Part shown: piece after piece, positions 34,715 to 42,412 of the stretch
Numbering within the stretch: position 1 is the first letter of the stretch
How the letters are laid out: each line of letters starts with the position of its first letter
NCBI GenBank assembly: GCA_910588015.1
Contig: CAJUOK010000001.1
Location: 62,001 to 126,000 of the forward strand
Source: an uncultured Christensenellaceae bacterium
GTDB taxonomy: Bacteria; Bacillota; Clostridia; Christensenellales; UBA3700
Direction of reading: 5' to 3'
DNA length: 64,000 nt
Notes under the pieces: model-generated
The model's input: the letters and a program-made list of their open reading frames with translations, nothing else
The model's database searches: none
What the model was told of the DNA's origin: nothing
Translations under genes and position numbers: made by a program

Positions 34715-37700
34715 ACGGGATTGGAATTAGTCCAAGTCCATTCTGCCCACTCCGAAGTAACGGTCTTGTTGCCGTCGCCTTTAGCGCGCACTCTTACTGT
34801 TATGGACTTATACTTTTTATGATTCGTCACGTTGATAACGTTGAAAGCGCCTGCAGTAATACCGCTGTAGCTCTCTCCGTTGAAAGCAATTTGATACTCG
34901 TAGCCAAAAGAACCCGATATAGCATTCCACTTTATTGCTCCGTCGGAATTTATCGTAAACGACGCCGAAGACGGCGCTGCCAAAAGCGTTATGAAATCAA
35001 CTGAAGTTCCGCCCGCATACTGCGAATCTATATAATAGACTTCGTTTGAATCAAAAGCTCCGCCGATTGCCTTGACTTTGACGGGATATTTACCCGGGCT
35101 TTGAATTACTTTGGAGCACGTCAATTGGTCGCTTGTGATAGACTGTCCCGCTATTTCGTATTGGTAGCCCGTGCAGTTTGCCGACGGAGTCGTTATGTTT
35201 ACCGTTATACTGCCGTTAGCTACAAACTGCTCTGAAGAATATCCGTAAGATATTACTGGAGCTTGCAAAATCTTTGCTTTTTGGGTATAAGTATAGCTTG
35301 CGCTGTCGAGATTACCTCTTCCGTCCCCGACCGCTTTGAGCTTGACAATATGGTCGCCCTCGGTGGTAAATCTGGGAGTATAAGCGTACTCGCTGCCCGA
35401 AACGTGATAATCGTCGCTTACCTTTTTGCCGTCAATCTCTATGTAATAAGAACTTGCGTTGGATACGCCGTTCCAAACGTACTGACCGTCGCGAATTACA
35501 AATTTAGGAGATTGGAGTTTGTAAGCCGTAATAACCGACGAATAGTCGCTGTCGAGATACTTGGTGTCGTTACCTATGGCTTTTACGTAAAAGTTGTACG
35601 TTCCGCCGCCCTCAAGGTACTCTATATTGAATTTTGTTCCGTTAAGCTCGCCGCCTCCGATTTGTTCGTCTATCGCCGAAAACACCTTATAAGTTGGAGT
35701 ATATTCGGCGGTGTTGATATTGGACGGAGTGTTCCACAAAAGCTCTATGCTGTTTGCCAATGCGCCTTCGGGGAAAGTTGGAGCGGCTAGACGGACGAAT
35801 TGTTGCGTGGGCGAATGTTCGCTTGACATATAATAAAGCGTATTGCTTTCGTTATAACAGTTGGCAACCGCAATCATACTCAACGTCGTGCCGTTGGTTT
35901 TGATAAACTGATACATATTGCCGTAAGCATTGGCGTTAAGCGGCGTATTGGACAAATCCAAATACGCTTCATAGCTCACCGCGTCGGACACGTCGTCCCA
36001 TTTAAGCGTTCCGTTGCCGTCTGCGCTGATTTTTATATTTGCAGGCGATTGCAAGCGCTTTACTTCGACGGGCGCGGAATAATTGGAAGCCAGCACCTTG
36101 CCGCCGTCTCCTCTAGCGCAAACCGCAAGCGAATACGTTCCGGCTTTCAAGGTTGACAAATCGATATTTTCATTTTGAGACGTAACGTTTGCGCCGGCGT
36201 AAGCCACGCTGTAACCGTTGTTGCCTGCCACTGGCTCCCACGACAGATTATATCCGCTCATTGTCGCGTTTTGCGGCGTAGCCTGCACAGTTATATCAAA
36301 GCTCAACGCTTGTTGGGTAAGACAGGGAAGCGTAACGTATTTGCCGCCCGAAACCGTCTTTACTCCGCCCATACTGCGCACAGTGTATGTATATTGCTGA
36401 TGTGCTATATTGGACGCGTCGACGACGTTGTTGTCTGAAAGCGCGGACGACGTGGAAAATTTGCCGTTCATAAGCGCGCCGTCTTTATAAAGCTGATACC
36501 CGCTTGCGCCGTTGACTTGAACATAATTGACGGTAAATCCCGCAGCCAAGCTGTCCTTTGCGCTGACAACAAAATTCTCAACGGCGGCTTTTGGAGCCGC
36601 GAGTCTTTCCACGGTGATAGGCGCGCTGTATTTGCTATCATAGTAATCTGAGCTATCCTTTGCCGCGTTGGCTTTTATCTCTATCGTATAAACTCCCACG
36701 TTGGCATAAGCGTGCGCAAATGCGCGCTGAACGTCGGAATAAGTGGTTATCTCGGGAGAACCGCCGTCTTTGATAAGTCTTGCAGTATATCCGCTTGCCG
36801 CGTTGACTGCATTCCAAGTCAAATTGTTGTTGGCGTCGCCGTCAAGCTCCAAGTCGTTGTTCCACGCAACAATAGGTGTATCCAGTATAAACACAGTCTT
36901 TTCCGCAGACCAAGACGAGAAATAATTGCCCGAATTGTTGTATGGTTTGACTGCAATATCTTGCGATTTGCCCGACGCAAGTTCCGCGTATTGAGCAGCC
37001 GTAACGGGCGTTCTCTGCTCCACGCCGCCTATCATAAGCACATAGCCTTCGGCGTTGGCAATAGAATTCCATTTGACTATGCCGTCCTCGACGAATATTT
37101 GCTTGACAGGCTCAAGATAATGATACTCTTCTTTCACCGACTTGCTGTCATATGTCGCGGTATGGTTACCGAGCGCTTTTACTTCTACAGTAAAGTCTTT
37201 GTTTTGAGAATCGTAAATATAGCTGTTGCCGTCCACTTCTTTTGATATTCCGTCAACGGTAACTTCATATTTGGAAGAATTACCCGTCCAAGTCAAAGTC
37301 TTGCCGTCGTATTTGACGTTGGTCGGAGCTGAATATATGTAGACGTTGACCTCTTGGCTATACTTGGAATAAAAGGTGTTGTCTCCCGATACCAAGGGCT
37401 TTATTTTGACTCTGTTGCTTCCCTCCGGCAACGTCGAAATGCGGGTGTCGGTGACAACCGTATCCGCGCCGTTAATGCTGACGGAATATGCGTTGGCGCC
37501 CGATATCTGTTCCCAACTCACCTCGCCGTCGTTGCCGACGGTTATATTTTGTATCGTTGCAAGCGGCTTGAAAGTCAACGCCGCAGACTTCTCAATTTTT
37601 TCGTATACCGCCGTAACCGTCACTTCAAAGGTTTCGTCGGACGCGAAAGCATAAGTCGTCGAATTAGACCTTACGGGTTCTGCTCCGTTGATAGAAACCG

Positions 37701-37872
37701 TATAGTGTTTTGCTCCGTCGCACTTCGTCCAAGTGATATACTGTCCGTCGTATGCGATATTTTCCGGAGCTTTGAAAAGCAGTTCTTCTGCTTTGTCGCA
37801 ACCGACCAGCGCAATAGCTATCGCCAAAACCGCCGTCAAAGCTATAATTACCAAAACGTATTTCTTTTTCAT
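34711..37872 (-). CDS. Large surface lipoprotein with fibronectin type III-like repeats
   Basis: A 1053-residue exported lipoprotein: MKKKY start, hydrophobic segment, lipobox ALVGC with Cys at 25. The mature chain is a string of about 11 FN3-like modules of ~85 residues, each with a P-x-x-[IV]-x-[YF]-[DN]-G opening, a conserved Trp (ITWTKCDGAKHYTVSINGA, VSWEQISGANAYSVSINGA, LTWTGNSSKYEVTVDG) and a KAxGxG strand (VKAIGNDTKYLDSDYSS). It looks like an extended adhesin or glycan-binding rod. AAAAGGAGA precedes ATG 37872. Third gene of the operon beginning at 40995; it may be phase-variable through the upstream invertible segment. Confidence 0.8.
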   Translation of the reverse strand: MKKKYVLVIIALTAVLAIAIALVGCDKAEELLFKAPENIAYDGQYITWTKCDGAKHYTVSINGAEPVRSNSTTYAFASDETFEVTVTAVYEKIEKSAALTFKPLATIQNITVGNDGEVSWEQISGANAYSVSINGADTVVTDTRISTLPEGSNRVKIKPLVSGDNTFYSKYSQEVNVYIYSAPTNVKYDGKTLTWTGNSSKYEVTVDGISKEVDGNSYIYDSQNKDFTVEVKALGNHTATYDSKSVKEEYHYLEPVKQIFVEDGIVKWNSIANAEGYVLMIGGVEQRTPVTAAQYAELASGKSQDIAVKPYNNSGNYFSSWSAEKTVFILDTPIVAWNNDLELDGDANNNLTWNAVNAASGYTARLIKDGGSPEITTYSDVQRAFAHAYANVGVYTIEIKANAAKDSSDYYDSKYSAPITVERLAAPKAAVENFVVSAKDSLAAGFTVNYVQVNGASGYQLYKDGALMNGKFSTSSALSDNNVVDASNIAHQQYTYTVRSMGGVKTVSGGKYVTLPCLTQQALSFDITVQATPQNATMSGYNLSWEPVAGNNGYSVAYAGANVTSQNENIDLSTLKAGTYSLAVCARGDGGKVLASNYSAPVEVKRLQSPANIKISADGNGTLKWDDVSDAVSYEAYLDLSNTPLNANAYGNMYQFIKTNGTTLSMIAVANCYNESNTLYYMSSEHSPTQQFVRLAAPTFPEGALANSIELLWNTPSNINTAEYTPTYKVFSAIDEQIGGGELNGTKFNIEYLEGGGTYNFYVKAIGNDTKYLDSDYSSVITAYKLQSPKFVIRDGQYVWNGVSNASSYYIEIDGKKVSDDYHVSGSEYAYTPRFTTEGDHIVKLKAVGDGRGNLDSASYTYTQKAKILQAPVISYGYSSEQFVANGSITVNITTPSANCTGYQYEIAGQSITSDQLTCSKVIQSPGKYPVKVKAIGGAFDSNEVYYIDSQYAGGTSVDFITLLAAPSSASFTINSDGAIKWNAISGSFGYEYQIAFNGESYSGITAGAFNVINVTNHKKYKSITVRVRAKGDGNKTVTSEWAEWTWTNSNPV

Positions 37873-37900
37873 TTTTATCTCCTTTTATTGTTTATATTTA

Positions 37901-39292
37901 TTATGTAAAATACAACTTGGTCGTACAACGCCAATTTGAAAACTCTTTCCACCATATTCCCATAACGCCGGGCGCTCCGGTAAATATCTCGTATATCACA
38001 GTCACTTCGACGGTCGATATTTCTTTATTTTCTACCGTAGGCACTCTGATAGAAAAACTCTCTCCTTTTCTTTTTCCGTCCAAAATATTTACGTCGTTGG
38101 ACTCTTCGAAGGTACCGTCTTTAAACGTTGTTTTGATATAATACGCTCCTTTGCCTATTTTCTTGCCCGTGATATTCGTTTCGAATACGTGTCCGTCAAA
38201 AGAATCGGCAGGCAAATCTTTTAAGGTTGCTTCGCTTCCGTTTATAGGCAGATTGCTTAAATCCTGCAATACTCTCAACGACATAGATATCGGATAGTCT
38301 TTTACAGGAATAGTAAATAATCCGCTCTGCGTCTTTTCGACGTTGTTGACAGTAAGAGATACTATGTCAAAACCGTCGTGTCTTCTTCTGTCATCCGCTT
38401 CCCCTGCTTGCTTGTTGTAATTATAGCCGTTATTATCTGCGCAATTTTTTATCTCAAATTTAGTTTCGAATGTTTTTAGTACATCAACGGCATAAAGTTG
38501 TAAATCTTGGTCTATGATACTATTAAAAATTGTTCCGTTGGGAATAAGAGACCAAGTCAGAACTGTTTGACCGTTTAAGCTAATTCCGTTTGCAACCTTA
38601 CTTAAATCTTCTCCGTAAGAAACCGTCTTTTTCGTTATAAGCGTACCGTCAGGTTTGTAAAAGTCAACATTAAATTTTGCCTTTTCAAATTTGGCATACA
38701 GCTTCAATGTTTTGTCGGTATCGCATTTACTTGCCAAACTGCTATTAAATCTCATAAGCGGCATACCTTGTTCGTTGCAAACTTTTATCCCCTCGCTATA
38801 ATATCCTTCATTAACAAACCAACCGACGAAATTCATATAATGTTTGTCGGCTATGGACAAGTATGCAGGTAAATACGGTATTTCTCCGTTATATTCTACA
38901 ACGATTTCATTTATTCCCGAACTGATTGCATCGCCGTAATCAAGCAATATCTTGTACTCTTCTGCTTTGAATCTGGGATATAGCACTATATCTTTACCGT
39001 CGGTAAAGGGCGCAAGTGAAAGTCCGTTGTCAGCCACGTATTGCGTACCGCCGACTTGCGCGTCAAACAACCCCATAAATTTATATCCTGCTTTAGTCGG
39101 TAATACTTCCAAAGAATACGGCATACCGTCGGTTACAGTAATTTGGTGCATACCCGAATCGTCAGCATACTGAATAACGTATTCTTTAGGCGCAGTATCC
39201 GCAGGAATATCTTGATAACACCCCACAAATACCGCGCTTATAACGCACAATATCAGTAAAACAACCATTATAACCGAAGTTTGCTTTTTCAT
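37901..39292 (-). CDS. Surface lipoprotein with InlB B-like repeats
   Basis: A 463-residue lipoprotein: signal peptide from MKKQTSVIM, lipobox AVFVGC. Its first 250 residues match the neighbouring gene at 39310-40995: PKEYVIQYADDSGMHQITVT, GYKFMGLFDAQVGGTQYV, then GWFVNEGYY-type B repeats. The C-terminal 170 residues differ and look like a separate beta domain. So the two are tandem paralogues with different tips. I start at ATG 39292 with AAAGGAG upstream; an ATG three codons earlier is also possible but very near the ribosome site. It lies 17 bases after its paralogue. Confidence 0.78.
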   Translation of the reverse strand: MKKQTSVIMVVLLILCVISAVFVGCYQDIPADTAPKEYVIQYADDSGMHQITVTDGMPYSLEVLPTKAGYKFMGLFDAQVGGTQYVADNGLSLAPFTDGKDIVLYPRFKAEEYKILLDYGDAISSGINEIVVEYNGEIPYLPAYLSIADKHYMNFVGWFVNEGYYSEGIKVCNEQGMPLMRFNSSLASKCDTDKTLKLYAKFEKAKFNVDFYKPDGTLITKKTVSYGEDLSKVANGISLNGQTVLTWSLIPNGTIFNSIIDQDLQLYAVDVLKTFETKFEIKNCADNNGYNYNKQAGEADDRRRHDGFDIVSLTVNNVEKTQSGLFTIPVKDYPISMSLRVLQDLSNLPINGSEATLKDLPADSFDGHVFETNITGKKIGKGAYYIKTTFKDGTFEESNDVNILDGKRKGESFSIRVPTVENKEISTVEVTVIYEIFTGAPGVMGIWWKEFSNWRCTTKLYFT

Positions 39293-39309
39293 TATCAACA
39301 TTTCTCCTT

Positions 39310-40995
39310 TTATAGATAAAGATTAGTTGTGTCGGGATAAAAAATTTCCGCCCAAAAATTTGTCATTATCCAACCTGCGCCACAACGTAAACTTCCATAT
39401 TGGTAGTACCAATTATCCTTATCGGTACCTAATCCTATATACAACATTCCGGAATTTATTGTAAGTGCAATATTGAAATCACAAGTAACATAACTTTCAT
39501 TTATTGAACCATTGCCTGAGTCCACCAAGCATTTCCCCATTAAATAAGCATCACTAACTTGCTCTTGCGAATAAAAATAAATATGTTCTTTCGTTGCATA
39601 TGTAGGATAAGGACGAAATTGGTCTTTTGTTTTAGTATGTTTTATATCTGCGTGAAATTCCAGAAATACGTTTACAGATTTATTCCAATCTATTTCTGAT
39701 ACTTCTTGTGCAAAATTTATTTTATAATTGGAAAACAAAGAAGGCGTTATTTTATGAATTAAACTGCTTGTTTCAGAAGATTCTAAAAACGTTTTTCTTA
39801 CTGATTTTGCTTTGTACCAACCTGCTTTCAACTTAATACCTTCAACGGGCATTCTTGTGGAAGTATACTTATCCTTATCAGCATTATACCAACCTGCGAA
39901 AATAAAGCCTTCTTTTTCGGGAGTAGGCAATGTTATTGTTTCGCCTGCTTTCTCGGATATTTCTTTTACGTCGCTACCGCCATTGCTATCAAAGACAAGT
40001 TTCGCTTGCCATACGGCTTTGAGTGAAATGCTATTGCTCGGCATAGTAGTAGAATCATACTTGTTACCTTTCATATCTTCCCAATAAGCAAACTTTGCCA
40101 AGTCTTTTGTTGGCGTGGGCAACGATATTGCAGAGCCTGCTCTTGCTACTATGGAATTAACTTTACTTCCGCCGTTGGAGTCTAAATTAATCACGGGAGC
40201 ATATTCCAATGCGTAAAGCACCGTATCGTCCGTTATCTTGCCGTTGAAAACTTCTCCGCCCAGCGTCTTCGACCAAGTGAGCGGAGCTTTGCCGTCCACT
40301 CTTGTTTCGGGAACGATTTTGTTTGCCGGCGTATCATATTCTACCTGCAACTCTTCCGCTTCCATTCCCGCTTCAAAATAGCAAGTTACGGTAAACTTCT
40401 CAATCTCGAAACCAGCGTAAAGATAAATCAATTCTTTACTCAAGTCAAAATTGTCATTATTAAGTACCGATACCACAGGTAGATTACCGTCTTTATCGGC
40501 TACGCGCAAACCTTCGCAATTGGGCTGCGTATACCAGCCTACGAAAGTCTTATGTGCTCCCTGCAGATTGACGGGCAACTCAGGCAGTCTGTCGCCGTAA
40601 GCGACCGTAAATTCTCTCTGTCCCGTGACTTGCGCGCCTTGATAATCGAGTATTACGCTGTAGTCATTGGCTTTGAACTGCGGGAAAAGTACCATATTCT
40701 TACCGTCAGTAAAGGGCGCGAGCGACGCGCCGCTTGCGGAGACGTATTGCGTACCGCCTACCTCGGCGTCAAATAGTCCGATAAATTTGTATCCCTCTTT
40801 GGTCGGCACAACGTCCAAAGTAAAAGGCATACCGTCTGTGACCGTTAACTTATATGTACCCGAATCGTCGGTATACTGTATAACGTATTCTTTGGGCGTG
40901 TTATCCGTCGGAGTCTGATTGCAGCCTACGTAAGTAAAGCATATCAAGACCAATAGCATTGCGGCTAAAACCGTAACAATTCCTCTTTTTTTCAT
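39310..40995 (-). CDS. Surface lipoprotein with Listeria-Bacteroides (InlB B) repeats
   Basis: A 561-residue lipoprotein heading the surface operon. MKKRGIV, hydrophobic core, lipobox TYVGC. Several InlB B-type repeats of ~70 residues follow; the clearest are NLDSNGGSKVNSIVARAG to LKAVW and VFDSNGGSDVKEISEKAG to FAGWY. The last 150 residues form an unrelated, probably binding, domain. The start is ATG 40995, with CAGGAGG just upstream. The frame stays open to 41079, but that part lies in the hairpin region. Directly upstream is the candidate invertible segment, in the orientation that leaves this gene without a good promoter. Confidence 0.8.
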   Translation of the reverse strand: MKKRGIVTVLAAMLLVLICFTYVGCNQTPTDNTPKEYVIQYTDDSGTYKLTVTDGMPFTLDVVPTKEGYKFIGLFDAEVGGTQYVSASGASLAPFTDGKNMVLFPQFKANDYSVILDYQGAQVTGQREFTVAYGDRLPELPVNLQGAHKTFVGWYTQPNCEGLRVADKDGNLPVVSVLNNDNFDLSKELIYLYAGFEIEKFTVTCYFEAGMEAEELQVEYDTPANKIVPETRVDGKAPLTWSKTLGGEVFNGKITDDTVLYALEYAPVINLDSNGGSKVNSIVARAGSAISLPTPTKDLAKFAYWEDMKGNKYDSTTMPSNSISLKAVWQAKLVFDSNGGSDVKEISEKAGETITLPTPEKEGFIFAGWYNADKDKYTSTRMPVEGIKLKAGWYKAKSVRKTFLESSETSSLIHKITPSLFSNYKINFAQEVSEIDWNKSVNVFLEFHADIKHTKTKDQFRPYPTYATKEHIYFYSQEQVSDAYLMGKCLVDSGNGSINESYVTCDFNIALTINSGMLYIGLGTDKDNWYYQYGSLRCGAGWIMTNFWAEIFYPDTTNLYL

Positions 40996-41023
40996 TAAAA
41001 AACCTCCTGTCCAACCTCTTTTT

Positions 41024-41056
41024 CGGCGTACTTTTTTGAATGGAAAAAGTACGCCG
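41024..41056. repeat. Palindrome just upstream of the surface operon
   Basis: CGGCGTACTTTTT (41024-41036) pairs with AAAAAGTACGCCG (41044-41056), 13 perfect base pairs around a 7-base loop, and its right arm overlaps the left inverted repeat by 5 bases. On the mRNA it would stand about 17 bases before the ribosome site. No U tract, so it is more likely an mRNA-stabilising hairpin or a recombinase-accessory site than a terminator. Confidence 0.75.
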
Positions 41057-41064
41057 AATAGTAT

Positions 41065-41102
41065 AATAGGCGTACACAATTTCTTTATTGTGTACGCCTA
41101 TT
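41065..41102 (+). terminator. Hairpin inside the invertible segment
   Basis: A perfect 16-bp stem (41065-41080 with 41087-41102) and a TTCTTT loop, followed on + by CTTTTTG. In the present orientation the U tract is on the + transcript only. After inversion the same stem and U tract would face transcription coming from the recombinase gene, upstream of the flipped promoter, insulating the operon. The left ten bases are part of the left inverted repeat. Confidence 0.6.
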
Positions 41103-41156
41103 CTTTTTGATATGTACTTTTAATCTGTTTTTTCGCCCTAAATTTGCACAAAACGC

Positions 41157-41185
41157 TTGATTTTAACTTATTTTTACTTTATACT
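41157..41185 (+). promoter_or_regulatory. Promoter within the invertible segment, now facing the recombinase 3' end
   Basis: TTGATT (41157-41162), 17 bases, TATACT (41180-41185); start expected near 41192, seven bases before the right repeat. As sequenced it points right, antisense to the recombinase gene. After inversion it would point left and give the surface operon a leader of roughly 85-90 bases. No comparable promoter is visible on the minus strand of the segment. Confidence 0.6.
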
Positions 41186-41262
41186 CTAGTTGTAGAAATA
41201 CGCCTATTATACTATTCGGCGAACATTATTTTGCGGTTGTTTTCTCTATGAAAACGCCTTTT

Positions 41263-42195
41263 TTATTGCAATAATTTGCCCACCTTATCCATCATATCCT
41301 GTTTGTGTTCCATAAGCGAATGGACGTATCTGTTGAGAGTAATCACTGCATTTTTATGCCCCAATATTTCCGCAAGCGTTTTGACGTCCATACCGCACTC
41401 GAGAGCGCGAGTCGCAAAAGTGTGTCTCAATGCGTGAAAGCCTTTGTGAGGTATTTTTAGCCGTTGAAGCAACAATGCAAAACTTTTTTGATAAGACCTC
41501 AACGACACAGGCGACTGTCCGTTTGAGACAACGTATCTCGCTTTACTTCGCTTTTTGAGAGCTTTGAGTCTTGCCAATATTTGTTTAGGCAGCGGAATAA
41601 TTCTGCAAGAAGTCTTTGTTTTTGGCGAACCTACGCGCCTTGCAAAATTTCCGTCCTTTCCCTTGCCGTAATGACAGGTTTTGTCCACGCTCAACGTTCC
41701 TTGCGAAAAATCGATATCTTCCCACTCCAAAGCCAACAGCTCGCCTATTCTTATTCCCGTATAAAGGCAAAGAATTACGCCAAACATTTTATCTTTTTTC
41801 CCTTTGGTAATCTCTTCCTCTATTTGCCGTTGCTGCGCAAGCGTAAAGCAGCTGATTTGTTTTTCTTCCATTCTCGGACGTCTTATTCTGTCGGCAAAAT
41901 ACTCCTTTGTCTGTCCGAAAGCGCGAGCCGATTTGAGAGAATTTTGCAACACTGTTATTACGGTATTGACTGTGGCGGACGAAAGTCCTTTGCCGCTCAC
42001 AAGATTTCCGCGTTCCAAAAGTTCGACGACAAAACTTTGCAACACCGACGGCGTCAAACTGTCCAAATTATATTGCCCTAAAAGCGGAGCAATGTGTCCC
42101 AACGTTATGTCTTTGTATCTCTCATACGTTCTTTGCTTTGCCACAGGTCGCACCGAATCTTCTATCCATATGTCAAGCCATTCTTTATAAATCAT
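41263..42195 (-). CDS. Tyrosine site-specific recombinase
   Basis: A 310-residue integrase-family recombinase with a SAM-like N-terminal domain (1-105) and a complete catalytic domain: Arg149 (YTGIRIGELLAL), Lys194 (PKTKTSCRIIPL), His254 and Arg257 (GFHALRHTFAT), His280 (LGHKN) and the nucleophile Tyr290 (NRYVHS). It lacks the N-terminal arm-binding domain of Tn916-type integrases, and no excisionase or transfer genes are nearby, which speaks for a local DNA-inversion role rather than an integrative element. GGAGGAAAAG precedes ATG 42195. The stop lies 41 bases from the inverted repeat. Its most likely substrate is that repeat pair. Confidence 0.9.
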   Translation of the reverse strand: MIYKEWLDIWIEDSVRPVAKQRTYERYKDITLGHIAPLLGQYNLDSLTPSVLQSFVVELLERGNLVSGKGLSSATVNTVITVLQNSLKSARAFGQTKEYFADRIRRPRMEEKQISCFTLAQQRQIEEEITKGKKDKMFGVILCLYTGIRIGELLALEWEDIDFSQGTLSVDKTCHYGKGKDGNFARRVGSPKTKTSCRIIPLPKQILARLKALKKRSKARYVVSNGQSPVSLRSYQKSFALLLQRLKIPHKGFHALRHTFATRALECGMDVKTLAEILGHKNAVITLNRYVHSLMEHKQDMMDKVGKLLQ

Positions 42196-42352
42196 TATAA
42201 ACTTTTCCTCCTTATCTTAAGTATTTAAATTTTTTTGTATTATATAATTGTGCGTCTACTTTCCGTGTAAAAAAACACAAAATCAATTGTATGCCACTCT
42301 GCTCGCGATAAATATTCTAAACTATTTTTATAAATGCCGTACTTCTATAATC

Positions 42353-42382
42353 AAAAAAGACTCACCGAAGTAAGTCTTTTTT
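42353..42382 (-). terminator. Terminator of the ABC/FtsX gene
   Basis: AAAAAAGACT (42353-42362) pairs with AGTCTTTTTT (42373-42382). On the minus strand the stem ends in a run of six U after the ABC gene stop at 42413, a typical intrinsic terminator that separates it from the recombinase gene. Confidence 0.8.
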
Positions 42383-42412
42383 GTAAATTTATTTTTGTTA
42401 TGATTATCTTAT

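Larger units (their letters stand above)
41052..41221. repeat. Inverted-repeat pair bounding a candidate invertible promoter
   Basis: The 23 bases 41052-41074 are the exact reverse complement of 41199-41221 (checked base by base); matching stops at both ends of each arm. The 124 bases between contain a good + strand promoter and the larger part of a strong hairpin. To the left is the surface operon start (ATG 40995, reading left); to the right, 41 bases on, is the stop of a complete tyrosine recombinase gene. Repeat length, spacing, promoter content and an adjacent recombinase are the marks of phase-variable promoter switches. Inversion itself is not observed here. Confidence 0.75.

Noticed and set aside
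41010..42412. Integrative element around the tyrosine recombinase
   Set aside because: No excisionase, relaxase or phage genes, no tRNA end, and no direct-repeat att sites; the nearby repeats are inverted.
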